Below, in pieces: positions 1 through 8,891 of a DNA stretch of 64,000 nucleotides (its first letter is position 1; every line of letters begins with the position of its first letter). This stretch comes from Cribrihabitans_A pelagius (GTDB lineage Bacteria > Pseudomonadota > Alphaproteobacteria > Rhodobacterales > Rhodobacteraceae). Both the position numbers and the translations under genes were made by a program. A model generated the notes under the pieces. That model made no database searches, was not told where the DNA came from, and was given only the letters and a program-made list of their open reading frames with translations. The stretch covers positions 124,001 through 188,000 of the forward strand of contig NZ_JBMERR010000004.1 of NCBI RefSeq assembly GCF_048820915.1. Reading direction: 5' to 3'.

Positions 1-584
1 TGACCGAGGCGCCGCGGGCGCTGGTGGACGAGCGCATCTTCGAATGGCACCAGGAGGCCGTGGGCTACAAGATCCGCCACGTGCCCGCCGCACTGCCCGA
101 CATGCTGAAGACCCGCGCGCTGCTGGAATGGGAATATGCCCCGCACCTCGGCCGCACCGCCGATCAGGCCATCGGCGCCTCGGAGGACCGGCTGACCTGG
201 ATGCGCCGCTCGCCCTCGGATTATGAAATTGCCATGCCGCTTTACGAGTTCGACAGCTTCGCCCATGCCACGGGGTACTACGAAGGGCTGCCGCTTGAGG
301 TTCGGCTGGAGCAGCTGGCGCAGTTTGAGCGGATCTGCGAGCAGCTCTATCCCCGGCTGAGGATCTACCTGTTTGACGCCAGGCGGCTTTATTCCTCGCC
401 GCTGACCATCTTCGGGCCGCTCCTGTGCGTGTTCTATCCGGGCACGCATTACATGGCCTTCCGCGACAAGGAGCGGATCGAGACCTTCACCAGCCATTTC
501 GACCAGCTGGTGCGCGAGGCGACGATCACCGCGCGCCAGCTGCCGGGCCGGCTGCGCGCGCTGAGGGCAGCAATCGGGGGCTAA
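1..584 (+). CDS. Partial gene, C-terminal part of a probable XRE-family transcriptional regulator
   Basis: The reading frame is open from the left edge and ends with TAA at 582-584, giving about 193 residues. An ATG could lie one base outside the window, but the length and content look more like the C-terminal ligand or effector domain of a larger helix-turn-helix regulator. Visible features are an aromatic-rich stretch (YEFDSF, YYEGLP) and a closing helix FTSHFDQLVREATI, which I associate with the C-terminal domain of alphaproteobacterial XRE regulators. No HTH is present in the visible part. It converges on the carnitine operon and may or may not regulate it. The family call is from general resemblance only. 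Confidence 0.45.
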   Translation, partial: TEAPRALVDERIFEWHQEAVGYKIRHVPAALPDMLKTRALLEWEYAPHLGRTADQAIGASEDRLTWMRRSPSDYEIAMPLYEFDSFAHATGYYEGLPLEVRLEQLAQFERICEQLYPRLRIYLFDARRLYSSPLTIFGPLLCVFYPGTHYMAFRDKERIETFTSHFDQLVREATITARQLPGRLRALRAAIGG

Positions 585-670
585 GCGCGCTCTCGCGGAT
601 GCGGTATTCCGAAACCTTGCAGGTGCATCTGCCCGCACCCTCTCAGGCCCATCCTCCAAGCGCAGAAGGC

Positions 671-725
671 AGCGCCCGTCCGCGGGCGGAAGCGAAGCGC
701 CCGCCCATGGGGGCGGACGGGCGCT
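671..725. terminator. Inverted repeat between convergent genes, probable bidirectional terminator
   Basis: The 13-base arm at 671-683 (AGCGCCCGTCCGC) is perfectly repeated in inverted orientation at 713-725. A further GC-rich fold is possible in the loop. It lies in the 230-base gap between the stop of the partial regulator gene and the stop of the minus-strand SDR gene. No long T-run follows, so a terminator role is inferred from position and symmetry. Confidence 0.5.
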
Positions 726-816
726 GCCCGGCGTGCCGCCGGGCGGAACAGTACGCGGGCCGGACTATACCGTGGTCTGCGGTGCGCTCGGGCCCGTCCG
801 TTTCTTTTTGCAACCG

Positions 817-1575
817 CTAGACCTTCGGATCCGGATTCACCGTGTGCCCGTCCACCGCAATCACCTGGCCGGAGACCAGCCGCGCCGCGTCCGACCCCAG
901 GAACACCGCCATATCGGCAATGTCGCGCGCCTCCACGAAGCGCCCCATCGAGGTGCCCGCGGCATAGCCCGCATAAACCTGATCGCGGGTCATGCCCTTG
1001 GCGGCGGCCTCGCGCTCCAGCACGCCCTCCATGCGCGGGCCTTCGACCGCGCCGGGGCAGATCGCATTGGCGCGGATGCCGAAGGGGCCGAGTTCCATCG
1101 CCAGCGTCTTCATCAGGCCAATCACCGCCCATTTCGCAGCCGCATATGGCGCCCGGTTCGGATAGCCGTGCTGGCCCGCCGTCGACGACGTGATGACAAT
1201 CGAGCCGGCCCCCGCCGCCTTCATCAGCGGCACCGCGTATTTCGCCGCCAGAAAGCAGCCCTCCAGGTTGACGCTGACGCATTTGCGCCAGTCCTCCAGC
1301 GCAATGTCCTCGACCCGCGCGGTCGGCCCGGCAATGCCCGCATTGGCGCAGAGCACATCCAGCCCGCCCCAGACTTCCGCAATCTCGGCAAACAGCCCCA
1401 TGACACCGGCCTCATCGGTGGCATCCACCGCCGTGCCGCGCCAGTCTGCCGGGAGATCCGACAGGCTGACGGCGCTGACATCCGTCACCCAGACCTGATG
1501 ACCGGCGGCGGCAAAGCCCTCGGCCATCGCCCGGCCGATGCCCGACCCGCCTGCGGTGATCAGGACGCGCGCCAT
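817..1575 (-). CDS. SDR-family oxidoreductase of the carnitine operon
   Basis: A 252-residue short-chain dehydrogenase/reductase. It has the N-terminal glycine-rich NAD(P)-binding loop (GGSGIGRA), the structural NAG motif (CANAGIAG), the catalytic Ser region (ITSSTAG) and the YxxxK pair (PYAAAKWAV). The ATG at 1573-1575 overlaps the TGA of the upstream dehydrogenase/thioesterase gene, so translation is likely coupled and the longer in-frame extension is rejected. Because the neighbouring steps release acetoacetate, a 3-hydroxybutyrate dehydrogenase role is attractive. A dehydrogenase for another carnitine-related alcohol is equally possible; the substrate cannot be read from the sequence. Confidence 0.85.
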   Translation of the reverse strand: MARVLITAGGSGIGRAMAEGFAAAGHQVWVTDVSAVSLSDLPADWRGTAVDATDEAGVMGLFAEIAEVWGGLDVLCANAGIAGPTARVEDIALEDWRKCVSVNLEGCFLAAKYAVPLMKAAGAGSIVITSSTAGQHGYPNRAPYAAAKWAVIGLMKTLAMELGPFGIRANAICPGAVEGPRMEGVLEREAAAKGMTRDQVYAGYAAGTSMGRFVEARDIADMAVFLGSDAARLVSGQVIAVDGHTVNPDPKV

Positions 1576-3047
1576 CAGCGCGGCGCGCCGATGGCGCGGC
1601 CCAGACCCTCCGGCGCGGGCAGGGCCGCATGGGCTTCGGCCAGCTTGACCAGATTGGCCTCCACATGCGGCGCAGGCGGCGCCGAGCGGCGGGTCGCGAG
1701 GTCCACATGCAAAAGCATGTGCTCGCCCGTCGCCAGCAGGCGCTCGCCCGCAAACATCTCGTGCCACAGGTGCATCTTCTTGCCTTGCCCCAGGATCACC
1801 CGCGTGCGAACCTGGATCGCTTCTCCCGCATTCACCTCGTCGAGATGGCGGATATGGGTCTCAGCGGTGAAATAGCTGCCGCCCGAAGCGATGTATTCCG
1901 CATCGCAGCCAATGATCTCCATCAGCCGGTCGGTGGATTGCGCAAAGGCATCGAGATAGCGGCTCTCGGTCATGTGGCCGTTGTAGTCGGTCCAATCGAG
2001 CGGCACCACGCGCGACTGGGTGAGCACCGGCTGGCCGAGGTCCGCGACCTCCTCCAGACGGCGCGCAAGGCCCGCCTCGCCCATGCGGCCCGCGTCATGG
2101 GCATTCTGCAAGGCCCCGGCGCCCCAGTCATTGGCAGAGAGCGCCCGCATCATGCCCACCAGATTGTCATCCCGGATCCGCTCCAGCGCGCGGATCGAGT
2201 GCTGGCCGGACTGCGCATCCGACTGCCCCGCGATCAGATCGACCAGCTCCTCGGTGTATTCCGGCACATCCATCAGCTTGGTCCAAGGCCAGCTGAGGCA
2301 GGGGCCGAACTGCGCCATGAAATGCTTCATCCCCGCTTCGCCGCCCGCCACGCGGTAGGTCTCGAACAGGCCCATCTGCGCCCAGCGGATGCCAAAGCCG
2401 TAGCGGATCGCGTTGTCGATCTCCTCGGTGGTGGCGATGCCGTCCTTGACCAGCCACAGCGCCTCGCGCCAGACCGCCTCCAGGAAACGGTCGGCCACAT
2501 GCGCGTCGATCTCCTTCTTCAGGTGCAGGGGATACATGCCGATGGCGGAGATGATCTCCTTGGCGCGCGCGATCGTGCCCTCCGGGTTCGCGGCAGTGGT
2601 GACCAGCTCGACCAGAGGCAGCAGGTAGACCGGGTTGAACGGATGCGCGACCACGATCTGACCGGGGCGCGCGCGCCCTTCCTGCAGTTGCGAGGGTTTG
2701 AAGCCCGAGGTGGAGGAGCCGATCACCGCGTCGCCCGTGCAATGGGCCTCCAGTTCAGCGTAAACCCCCTGCTTCAGGTCCAGCCGTTCCGGCACGCTTT
2801 CCTGCACCCACTGGGCGCCCTTCACGGCCTCCGCAATGGTGTCGTGGAAGGTCAGGTTGCCCTCCGGCGGCAGCGCCACATTGCCAAGACCCGGCAGGCT
2901 GCGCCGCGCGTTCTCCAGCACCTCGCCGATCTTGCGCTCAGCTTCCGGGTCCGGGTCGAACACCCGCACGTCCCATCCGTTGAGCATAAAGCGCGCGGCC
3001 CAGCCGCCGCCGATCACCCCGCCGCCGATGATTGCTGCTGTTTTCAT
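1575..3047 (-). CDS. lcdH: Carnitine 3-dehydrogenase fused to a betainyl-CoA thioesterase domain
   Basis: 490 residues with two domains. Residues 1-320 form a 3-hydroxyacyl-CoA-dehydrogenase-type fold with the N-terminal NAD loop GGGVIGGGWA; carnitine dehydrogenases of this type oxidise L-carnitine to 3-dehydrocarnitine. Residues from about 340 form a hotdog thioesterase domain with the motif DWTDYNGHM. In Pseudomonas the two activities are separate proteins (CdhA and CdhB, the latter cleaving betainyl-CoA to glycine betaine); here they are one polypeptide, a fusion known in other alphaproteobacteria. It lies between the BKACE gene and the SDR gene on the same strand. The start at 3045-3047 precedes the NAD loop closely, as expected. 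Confidence 0.9.
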   Translation of the reverse strand: MKTAAIIGGGVIGGGWAARFMLNGWDVRVFDPDPEAERKIGEVLENARRSLPGLGNVALPPEGNLTFHDTIAEAVKGAQWVQESVPERLDLKQGVYAELEAHCTGDAVIGSSTSGFKPSQLQEGRARPGQIVVAHPFNPVYLLPLVELVTTAANPEGTIARAKEIISAIGMYPLHLKKEIDAHVADRFLEAVWREALWLVKDGIATTEEIDNAIRYGFGIRWAQMGLFETYRVAGGEAGMKHFMAQFGPCLSWPWTKLMDVPEYTEELVDLIAGQSDAQSGQHSIRALERIRDDNLVGMMRALSANDWGAGALQNAHDAGRMGEAGLARRLEEVADLGQPVLTQSRVVPLDWTDYNGHMTESRYLDAFAQSTDRLMEIIGCDAEYIASGGSYFTAETHIRHLDEVNAGEAIQVRTRVILGQGKKMHLWHEMFAGERLLATGEHMLLHVDLATRRSAPPAPHVEANLVKLAEAHAALPAPEGLGRAIGAPR

Positions 3048-3088
3048 GTGACTTCCTTTGAGATCCGCCCGGCACTTCTTCTGGCCGT

Positions 3089-3119
3089 AAATATCCTGGG
3101 GGTTTGGGGGCTAGCCCCC
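3089..3119. repeat. Intergenic motif with a perfect 14-base palindrome inside the carnitine operon
   Basis: The gap between the BKACE and dehydrogenase genes holds an AAATATCC-type motif followed by G-runs and the perfect palindrome GGGGGCTAGCCCCC at 3106-3119. A related AAATACTCCCG motif occurs at 25919-25931. The motif resembles short intergenic repeats I have seen in Rhodobacteraceae genomes. Lying between two co-directional genes, it may act as a partial terminator or RNA-stability element. Confidence 0.4.
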
Positions 3120-3199
3120 GATCAGCCCGTTTTACCGCAGCGCGGCTGTGCGCCGGGGGTGTACAGACGGTGCCCGCATGTCCCCTGCCGCGCATGCGC

Positions 3200-4117
3200 C
3201 TACTTCGACGCCGGCGCCCGCTTCACCAGCCCCAGCTTCTCGCGCACCTCCTGCGCACCGATCACCCGGGCGCCCATGTTCTCGATGATGCTTCCTGCCC
3301 GCTCCACCAGCTGCCAGTTCTGCGCCAGCTCGCCCTTGCCGAGCCACAGGTTGTCCTCCAGCCCGACCCGCACGTTGCCGCCCGCCAGCACGCTTGCCGC
3401 GACATAGGCCATCTGGTTGCGGCCCAGCGCAAAGGCCGAAAAGGTCCAGTCCCCGGGCACGTTGTTGACCATCGCCATGAAGGTGTTGAGGTCATCCGGC
3501 GCCCCCCAGGGCACCCCCATGCACAGCTGCACCAGCGCCGGGCTGTCCAGCACGCCGTCCTTCACCAGCTGCTTGGCATACCACAGATGGCCGGTGTCGA
3601 AGGCCTCGATCTCGGGCTTCACACCGAGATCCGTCATCATGCGCCCCATCGCCTGCAACATGCCCGGCGTGTTGGTCATCACATAGTCGGCCTCGGCAAA
3701 GTTCATCGTGCCGCAGTCGAGCGTGCAGATCTCCGGCAGGCACTCCGCCACATGCGCCACGCGTTCGGCAGCGCCAATCATGTCGGTGCCCGCCTCCTTC
3801 AGGGGCAGCGGGTTTTCGGTATCGCCAAACACCATGTCGCCGCCCATGCCGGCGGTCAGGTTCAGCACCACATCAACCTCGGCATCCCGGATGCGATCCG
3901 TCACTTCGCGGTAAAGCCCGAGGTCGCGCGACGGTGCGCCGCTTTCGGGATCGCGCACATGGCAATGCACCACCGCGGCGCCGGCCTTGGCCGCGGCAAT
4001 GGCGCTATCGGCAATTTCCTTGGGCGAACGCGGCACATGCGGGCTGCGGTCCTGGGTGCTGCCGGAGCCGGTGACGGCACAGGTGATGAAGACCTCACGG
4101 TTCATGGTCAGAGGCAT
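3200..4117 (-). CDS. cdhC: BKACE-family enzyme, probable 3-dehydrocarnitine:acetyl-CoA cleavage enzyme
   Basis: 305 residues of the beta-keto acid cleavage (BKACE, DUF849) family. These zinc enzymes move a keto-acid fragment onto CoA; with dehydrocarnitine and acetyl-CoA they yield betainyl-CoA and acetoacetate. The zinc-binding His pair is visible as VVHCHVRD, and the conserved late segment GLEDNLWLGKGELA carries the Glu. The start at 4115-4117 was chosen for the upstream Shine-Dalgarno-like GGGGAAAGG; an ATG four codons later is possible. It is the first gene of the minus-strand operon and feeds the thioesterase fused to the next enzyme. The divergent cdhR gene supports the carnitine assignment. 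Confidence 0.88.
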   Translation of the reverse strand: MPLTMNREVFITCAVTGSGSTQDRSPHVPRSPKEIADSAIAAAKAGAAVVHCHVRDPESGAPSRDLGLYREVTDRIRDAEVDVVLNLTAGMGGDMVFGDTENPLPLKEAGTDMIGAAERVAHVAECLPEICTLDCGTMNFAEADYVMTNTPGMLQAMGRMMTDLGVKPEIEAFDTGHLWYAKQLVKDGVLDSPALVQLCMGVPWGAPDDLNTFMAMVNNVPGDWTFSAFALGRNQMAYVAASVLAGGNVRVGLEDNLWLGKGELAQNWQLVERAGSIIENMGARVIGAQEVREKLGLVKRAPASK

Positions 4118-4250
4118 TTTGCCTTTCCCCTCGATGTACAGGGTTTTGCCACGGGTTATCCCCAGGCTCCTCCCCAGATTCTGATTTGCGCTGGCGCTGA
4201 CTGTGCCGCAGCCTTGGCGCCTGAACTTCACAACATGCGAATCGAACTTG

Positions 4251-5291
4251 ATGAAATCCGCAAAAAACATCCTTCAGCCCGAACACCGCCCGCTGAAAAC
4301 CGCGGTGCTGGTGCTGGACGAGTGCAACACGCTCTCCTTTGCCGCCGCCGTCGACCCGATGCGCGCAGCCAACCGGCTGGCGGGCCGCGGCGCGTTCGAT
4401 TGGGACTACGTAAGCGCCGCCGCCGAGCCGCCGATGCTGACCAGCGGCCTCACCGTGCCCAGTATCCCGCTGGCGCGGCTGGAGGGCTGCGAGCTGTTGA
4501 TCGTGGTCGCAGGCTTCCAGCTCGCCCGCCACGCGACCCCCAGCCTGCTGGCCGGCCTCAGGCGCATTGCCGCCACCGGTGCCACGCTTGCAGGCATCGA
4601 CGGCGGCCCGTGGCTCCTGGCTGAAGCCGGGCTTCTGGACGGCCACGCCGCCACCACCCATTGGGAGGATCTGGAAAACTTCGCCGCCCGCTTCCCCGAG
4701 GTCAACTGCCGCGACGACCGCTTCACCGTCTCAGAAGGCCGCCTCACCTCCGGCGGCGCCACCCCGGCGATCGAGATGATGCTGCATATTATCGCCGCCC
4801 GCCACGGCGCGGGTTTTGCCTCCCGGGTGGCCGGGCTGTTCCTCTACGACGGGCTGGCATCGGGACCGCGGCCGCAAAGCCGCCTCGGCGGCCAGAAGCA
4901 CAGCGCGCTCACCGCCAAGGCCAACGCGCTGATGGAAGCGGCGCTGGACGAGCCGATGCCGCTGGCGGAGATCGCCGAGCGCCTCGGCACCAGCCCGCGC
5001 AGCCTGCAGCAGCAGTTCCGCCTGCGGCTCAACACCACGCCGCAGGACCACTACCTGCAGCTGCGGCTGGCCGAGGCGCGCCGCCTGGTGTCCGACACCG
5101 ACCTGCCGCTGATGGAGGTGGCGATGGCGACCGGCTTTTCGTCGCAATCGAGCTTCGCGCGCGCCTTCCGCACCGCGCATGGCACCTCGGCCCGCGAGCT
5201 GCGCCAGAGCCGCGAGGGCGCAGGCGCCTTTGGCCGGACCGGCGGCACCACCGCCGGGACGCAGCCCTTGCCGCGCTCCACCGCGCATTAA
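4251..5291 (+). CDS. cdhR: GlxA-type AraC-family regulator of carnitine catabolism (CdhR-like)
   Basis: 346 residues from the ATG at 4251. Residues 10-190 form a DJ-1/PfpI-type class I amidotransferase-like domain. The last 100 residues form an AraC/XylS double HTH, with EIAERLGTSPRSLQQQF as the first helix pair and MEVAMATGFSSQSSFARAFR as the second. It is divergent from the BKACE gene with about 130 bases between, which should hold both promoters. In Pseudomonas, CdhR is the carnitine-responsive activator of the cdh genes, and the same job is inferred here. An in-frame GTG at 4203 would add 16 residues but is less natural. Confidence 0.85.
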   Translation: MKSAKNILQPEHRPLKTAVLVLDECNTLSFAAAVDPMRAANRLAGRGAFDWDYVSAAAEPPMLTSGLTVPSIPLARLEGCELLIVVAGFQLARHATPSLLAGLRRIAATGATLAGIDGGPWLLAEAGLLDGHAATTHWEDLENFAARFPEVNCRDDRFTVSEGRLTSGGATPAIEMMLHIIAARHGAGFASRVAGLFLYDGLASGPRPQSRLGGQKHSALTAKANALMEAALDEPMPLAEIAERLGTSPRSLQQQFRLRLNTTPQDHYLQLRLAEARRLVSDTDLPLMEVAMATGFSSQSSFARAFRTAHGTSARELRQSREGAGAFGRTGGTTAGTQPLPRSTAH

Positions 5292-5657
5292 GCGCCGGGG
5301 GGTGCGGGCAAGGCGCGGGCGCGGTCCGGACCGGGCCAGCGCAGGCGGCCTTGCGCCAGACCGGACGCAGCCGGCATACGGCCCGGCTGCTCCCCTGATC
5401 GCAGCAGCGCGGCGGGGGCGATTCCGGGTCGAACTGGCTCCGCTGGCAGCTCATCGCCAAAGCCTCGCCCCAAAAGACCGCTGCGCCAAGCCGCGGGCAA
5501 ATTCTCCCGCCCGTCGCCAGAGCCCTGTTCGGGCTCCGCTTCCGTTGGGCCTGGCCCGGCGCAAGGCCGCCAAGCGGTGCCGGCATTTGCCGGCGCAGCT
5601 GCGGGCGCGGGAGCCGTCCCTTTCCGGTTCCGGTTCCGCCCCCCGCAGGCTGCGCCC
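5292..5657. other. Non-coding gap between convergent cdhR and aldo/keto reductase genes
   Basis: About 365 very GC-rich bases. No open frame here has convincing family features. The only structure noted is a short direct repeat of GGTTCC near 5623-5636. No clear terminator hairpin was seen. Confidence 0.5.
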
Positions 5658-6701
5658 TCAATAGGGCATCGGATGCGCCTTGTGCGCCGCATCGAGCTCG
5701 CCGCGCAGCTCCGCGCTGAGGCTCAGCTCCGCCGCCGCCAGCGCATGCTCCAGCTGCTGAAGCGTCGTCGCCCCGAAAATCACCGATGCCATGAACGGCC
5801 GCTCCCGGCACCAGGCCAGCGCCATATGCACCGGATCCAGCCCGTGCCGCGCCGCGATCTCCAGATAGGCCCCGACGGCGCCGTGCACCCGCGGCCCCTC
5901 GCGCCCGCCCAGCTCCGGGCTGATCGCCTTGCGCGACCCCTCCGGCACCGCGCCGCCCTCGTATTTGCCCGTCAGCAGCCCGGTCGCGAGCGGCGAAAAC
6001 GCCAATAGCCCCACGTCCTCATTCACGCTCAGCTCCGCCAGGTCGGTGTCGAACATCCGGCACAGCAGCGAGTATTCGTTCTGGATCGACGCCACCCGGG
6101 GCCAGCCCCGTTCTTCGGCAATGCGCAGCCATTGCGCCGTGCCCCAGGCGCTTTCGTTGCTGAGACCGAAGGCGCGGATATTGCCCTTCTCCACCTGCCG
6201 CTGCAGCGCCTCCAGGCAGTCTTCCATATTGGCCAGCGTCTGCGCCCGGTCCTGCAAGGATGGATCATAGCTCCAGTTCTTGCGGAACATGTAGCTGCCG
6301 CGGTTGGGCCAGTGGAACTGGTAGAGGTCGATGTAATCCGTCTTCAGCCGCCGCAGCGAGCCTTCGATGGTGGGCGCGATGGTTGCAGAGCTGATCGGCG
6401 CGCCGCCGCGCACCGCCTCCAGCCCCTCGCCCGAGTGCTTGGTGGCCAGCACATACTCGCCCCGCCGCCCGGTCTTTGCATTCCAGTTGCCGATGATCTC
6501 CTCGGTGCGGCCGATGGTGTCCTTGCTGATGGGGTTCACCGGGTACATCTCCGCGGTGTCGAGGAAGTTTATCCCCGCCGCCAGCGCTCTCTCGATCTGC
6601 TGATGCGCCTCGCCCTCCGGCGTCTGGGTGCCGAAGGTCATGGTGCCCAGGCACAAATCGGGGACGACGATTCCTGTGCGCCCCAGCGGTTTCCTCTTCA
6701 T
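5658..6701 (-). CDS. NADP(H)-dependent aldo/keto reductase, Tas-like
   Basis: 347 residues of the aldo/keto reductase superfamily. The tetrad is visible: Asp and Tyr in FLDTAEMYP, Lys in LATKHSG and His in YQFHWPN. The motif FGLSNESAWG and the C-terminal SVIFGATTLQQLEHAL are typical of cofactor binding in this TIM barrel. Length and motifs fit the Tas/YghZ-like branch, probably NADPH-dependent reduction of aldehydes or ketones. The substrate is unknown. The ATG at 6699-6701 follows an AGGGAGAGG Shine-Dalgarno sequence, so upstream in-frame codons were left out. The gene stands alone on the minus strand. Confidence 0.9.
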   Translation of the reverse strand: MKRKPLGRTGIVVPDLCLGTMTFGTQTPEGEAHQQIERALAAGINFLDTAEMYPVNPISKDTIGRTEEIIGNWNAKTGRRGEYVLATKHSGEGLEAVRGGAPISSATIAPTIEGSLRRLKTDYIDLYQFHWPNRGSYMFRKNWSYDPSLQDRAQTLANMEDCLEALQRQVEKGNIRAFGLSNESAWGTAQWLRIAEERGWPRVASIQNEYSLLCRMFDTDLAELSVNEDVGLLAFSPLATGLLTGKYEGGAVPEGSRKAISPELGGREGPRVHGAVGAYLEIAARHGLDPVHMALAWCRERPFMASVIFGATTLQQLEHALAAAELSLSAELRGELDAAHKAHPMPY

Positions 6702-6979
6702 CGTCGCCTCTCCCTGTCCGGCTCTGCCGCCGACCCTAACCGGCCCGGCGCCAAGTGCAAGCCGCCGCCGGGCCGCGGGGGCAGCGTTCGGCGGCGGCAT
6801 TCAAAGTCTCGCGCAATCAGAGCGGGGCCGTGCCAGCAAAAGATTTGATTAAAGCCCTCAGAAACCGCTGACTCAGCGCGCATGGAAGCACCCTGTTTCA
6901 GCCGGCATAAAAAGGAACCCCGATAACGACCGCCTTTACCAAGAGCTGCAGACACCTGGTTGCGGAGGCGGCAGCGGCA

Positions 6980-7345
6980 GTGCCCCGCTTCGCCAGTCCG
7001 GACGCGCCGGCAGCGCAGGGCTGCGCAGAGACTCTGTTTGCGGACCTGCGGGTCATCCGCGAGGTGGGGAAAACCGCCGCTGTCGGCGGGCCTTTTCCTG
7101 CCCCCCGGCCTGCTGGAATTCTGGATCGGCCCGGTCAGCCCCTATCACAAGCCGGTGTTTGCCGAAGACAGGGTTTTCACCTTCTGCTGCGGCAATGGCT
7201 GGCGCCCGGCCCTGGCGGCGAAGGCGGCGAAGGCGGCGCCGGAGATGGGCCTGCAGCGGGCGTTCTGTCTGCACGGCGGCTTTCATGCCTGGATCGCGGC
7301 AGGCGGCGCCGCGGCAGCGGCGGAGCTTGCACCGGCGCGAAAATC
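6980..7345 (+). pseudogene. Frameshifted rhodanese gene, tandem duplicate of the next gene
   Basis: Two frames together rebuild a rhodanese closely matching the intact neighbour. The first part (FADLRVIREV) is in one frame. After a C-run near 7105-7112, where one base is missing relative to the intact copy, the rest continues in another frame with LLEFWIGPVSPYHKPVF, the loop FCCGNGWRPAL and LHGGFHAWI. The intact copy has LEFWIDPESPYHKPVF and FYCASAWRSAL. A 9-base in-frame duplication (repeated GCGAAGGCG) adds three residues. Both the frameshift and the drift point to a tandem duplication followed by decay, though a sequencing error cannot be excluded. Confidence 0.75.
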
Positions 7346-7398
7346 CCGGCAGCCTGCGCGGCAATCACTTGGGACGCCAACAAAGGGGAGCCGACAGC

Positions 7399-7800
7399 GT
7401 GCCGCAACAGATAATCAAGGGCGTCAAGGCGCTCCTCGGCGAAGCAAACCAGACCGTCAAGACCATGCCGGTGGCCGAAGCCCTGCAAAAGGCACAGGAC
7501 GCATCTTATGTCTTCGTCGATCTGCGCGACATCCGCGAGCTGCAGCGCAGCGGCATGATCCCCGGCGCCTTCTCCTGCCCGCGCGGGATGCTGGAATTCT
7601 GGATCGACCCCGAAAGCCCCTACCACAAGCCTGTGTTCAACCAGGACAAGACCTATGTCTTCTACTGCGCCAGCGCCTGGCGCTCGGCCCTCAGCGCCAG
7701 AACGGCGATGGAGATGGGGCTGCAGCCGGTGATGCACCTCGAAGGCGGTTTCACCGAATGGGTCAAACAGGACGGCCCGGTGGTCCCGCGCGAGGGCTGA
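7399..7800 (+). CDS. Rhodanese-like sulfurtransferase
   Basis: 133 residues, a single rhodanese domain. The CH2-type start (VFVDLRDIRE), the active-site loop with its cysteine (FYCASAWRSA) and the closing LEGGFTEWVKQDGPV are all intact. Such proteins move sulfane sulfur through a cysteine persulfide, and the physiological acceptor is usually unknown. The GTG at 7399 is used because it has a well-placed GGGGAG eight bases upstream and precedes the domain by about 30 residues. It lies directly after a decayed copy of itself and before an alpha/beta hydrolase gene on the same strand. Confidence 0.88.
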   Translation: MPQQIIKGVKALLGEANQTVKTMPVAEALQKAQDASYVFVDLRDIRELQRSGMIPGAFSCPRGMLEFWIDPESPYHKPVFNQDKTYVFYCASAWRSALSARTAMEMGLQPVMHLEGGFTEWVKQDGPVVPREG

Positions 7801-7903
7801 GGCGCAGCCCGCGCGGACGCCCTGCGCCGGGGATGGGCGGCGGATGGGCGGCGGAAACCGCGCCGCCGGAGCCGCGCACAGCCGCACCACACAGGTCACT
7901 GCG

Positions 7904-8698
7904 ATGAAACCGTCAGCCGAGACCACCCGGCGCCACGGCGCCCCGCCCTTCAGCGCAGCACTGCTGCATGGCGGCCCCGGCGCCGCGGGCGAGATGGCGC
8001 CGGTGGCGCAGACGCTTGCCGCCCGCGGGCACTGCGTGCTGGAACCCTGGCAGAGCGAAATTTCGGTGGCAGGCCAAGTCGCGGAACTGCGCCGCCAGCT
8101 CGAATCCGCCTTTGCGGGCCCCGCGGTGCTGATCGGCTTTTCCTGGGGCGCCTGGCTCGGCTGCCTCCTGGCGGCGCAGCACCCGGGCCTGGTCTCGAAA
8201 CTGGTGCTGGTGGGCTGCCCGCCCTTCGAGGCGCGCTGCGCCGCAGAGATCGCCCCCGCGCGCCGGGCCCGCCTGCACCCCGCCGAATGGCAGGCGCTGA
8301 CGGCGCTGCTGAAAGGCCCGGGCATGGAGACCGCAGACGGCCTCGCCCGCGCCCTGCACCTGTTGGAGAAAGCCGACGCCTTCGCCCCGCTGCCGGACCT
8401 GCCCCGCCCCGCCCTCTCCTTCGACCGCCGCATTTTCGCAGCCGTCTGGGCCGAGGCCGGCGGGATGCGCCGCTCCGGCGCGCTGCTGCGCGCGGTGGCG
8501 CGGATCCGCTGCCCGGTGCTGGCCCTGCACGGCAGCCATGATCCGCATCCCGCCGAAGGTGTCCGCCGGCCGCTGCAGGACCTGCTGCCGGAGGCCCGCT
8601 TCCGCCTGCTGCCGCGGCGCGGCCACCGCCCCTGGAGCGAAACCCACGCCCGCACCGCCTTTTTCCGCGCGCTGGATCAGGCGCTGGCCCCAAGCTGA
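7904..8698 (+). CDS. Alpha/beta hydrolase
   Basis: 264 residues with a complete catalytic triad: an oxyanion-hole segment LLHGGPGAAG, the nucleophile elbow GFSWGAWLG, the acid in LHGSHDPHP and the histidine in PRRGHRPW. This is a proline iminopeptidase or ester hydrolase type fold; the reaction cannot be assigned. The ATG at 7904 follows a weak AGGT. The gene is about 100 bases downstream of the rhodanese gene, so joint transcription is possible. Its C-terminal region is Arg/Ala/Pro-rich, matching local base composition. Confidence 0.82.
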   Translation: MKPSAETTRRHGAPPFSAALLHGGPGAAGEMAPVAQTLAARGHCVLEPWQSEISVAGQVAELRRQLESAFAGPAVLIGFSWGAWLGCLLAAQHPGLVSKLVLVGCPPFEARCAAEIAPARRARLHPAEWQALTALLKGPGMETADGLARALHLLEKADAFAPLPDLPRPALSFDRRIFAAVWAEAGGMRRSGALLRAVARIRCPVLALHGSHDPHPAEGVRRPLQDLLPEARFRLLPRRGHRPWSETHARTAFFRALDQALAPS

Positions 8699-8891
8699 CA
8701 CCCCTCTGCTGGCATCTGACCGCCCCGGGGATCTGCCCCTCCCGCCAGCCGCAAGCGCTGCCGCGCCGCGCGCAAGCCGCGGCGCCCGACCCAACCGGCC
8801 CCGTGCCGCCCGCGGCGGTGCAGGGCCGGGCGGGAGCGCCGCCTCTGCCTGCCCCGCGCGCACGCCCTCAGCACCGCCATTCCGCAATTGA

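Noticed and set aside
1629..3407. Long plus-strand open frame of nearly 600 codons
   Set aside because: It is antisense to the dehydrogenase/thioesterase gene; its translation is His/Arg/Gln-rich without family motifs, a usual shadow in GC-rich DNA.
7844..7903. Upstream ATG for the alpha/beta hydrolase
   Set aside because: It adds Gly/Arg-rich residues before a more natural start and has no better ribosome site.
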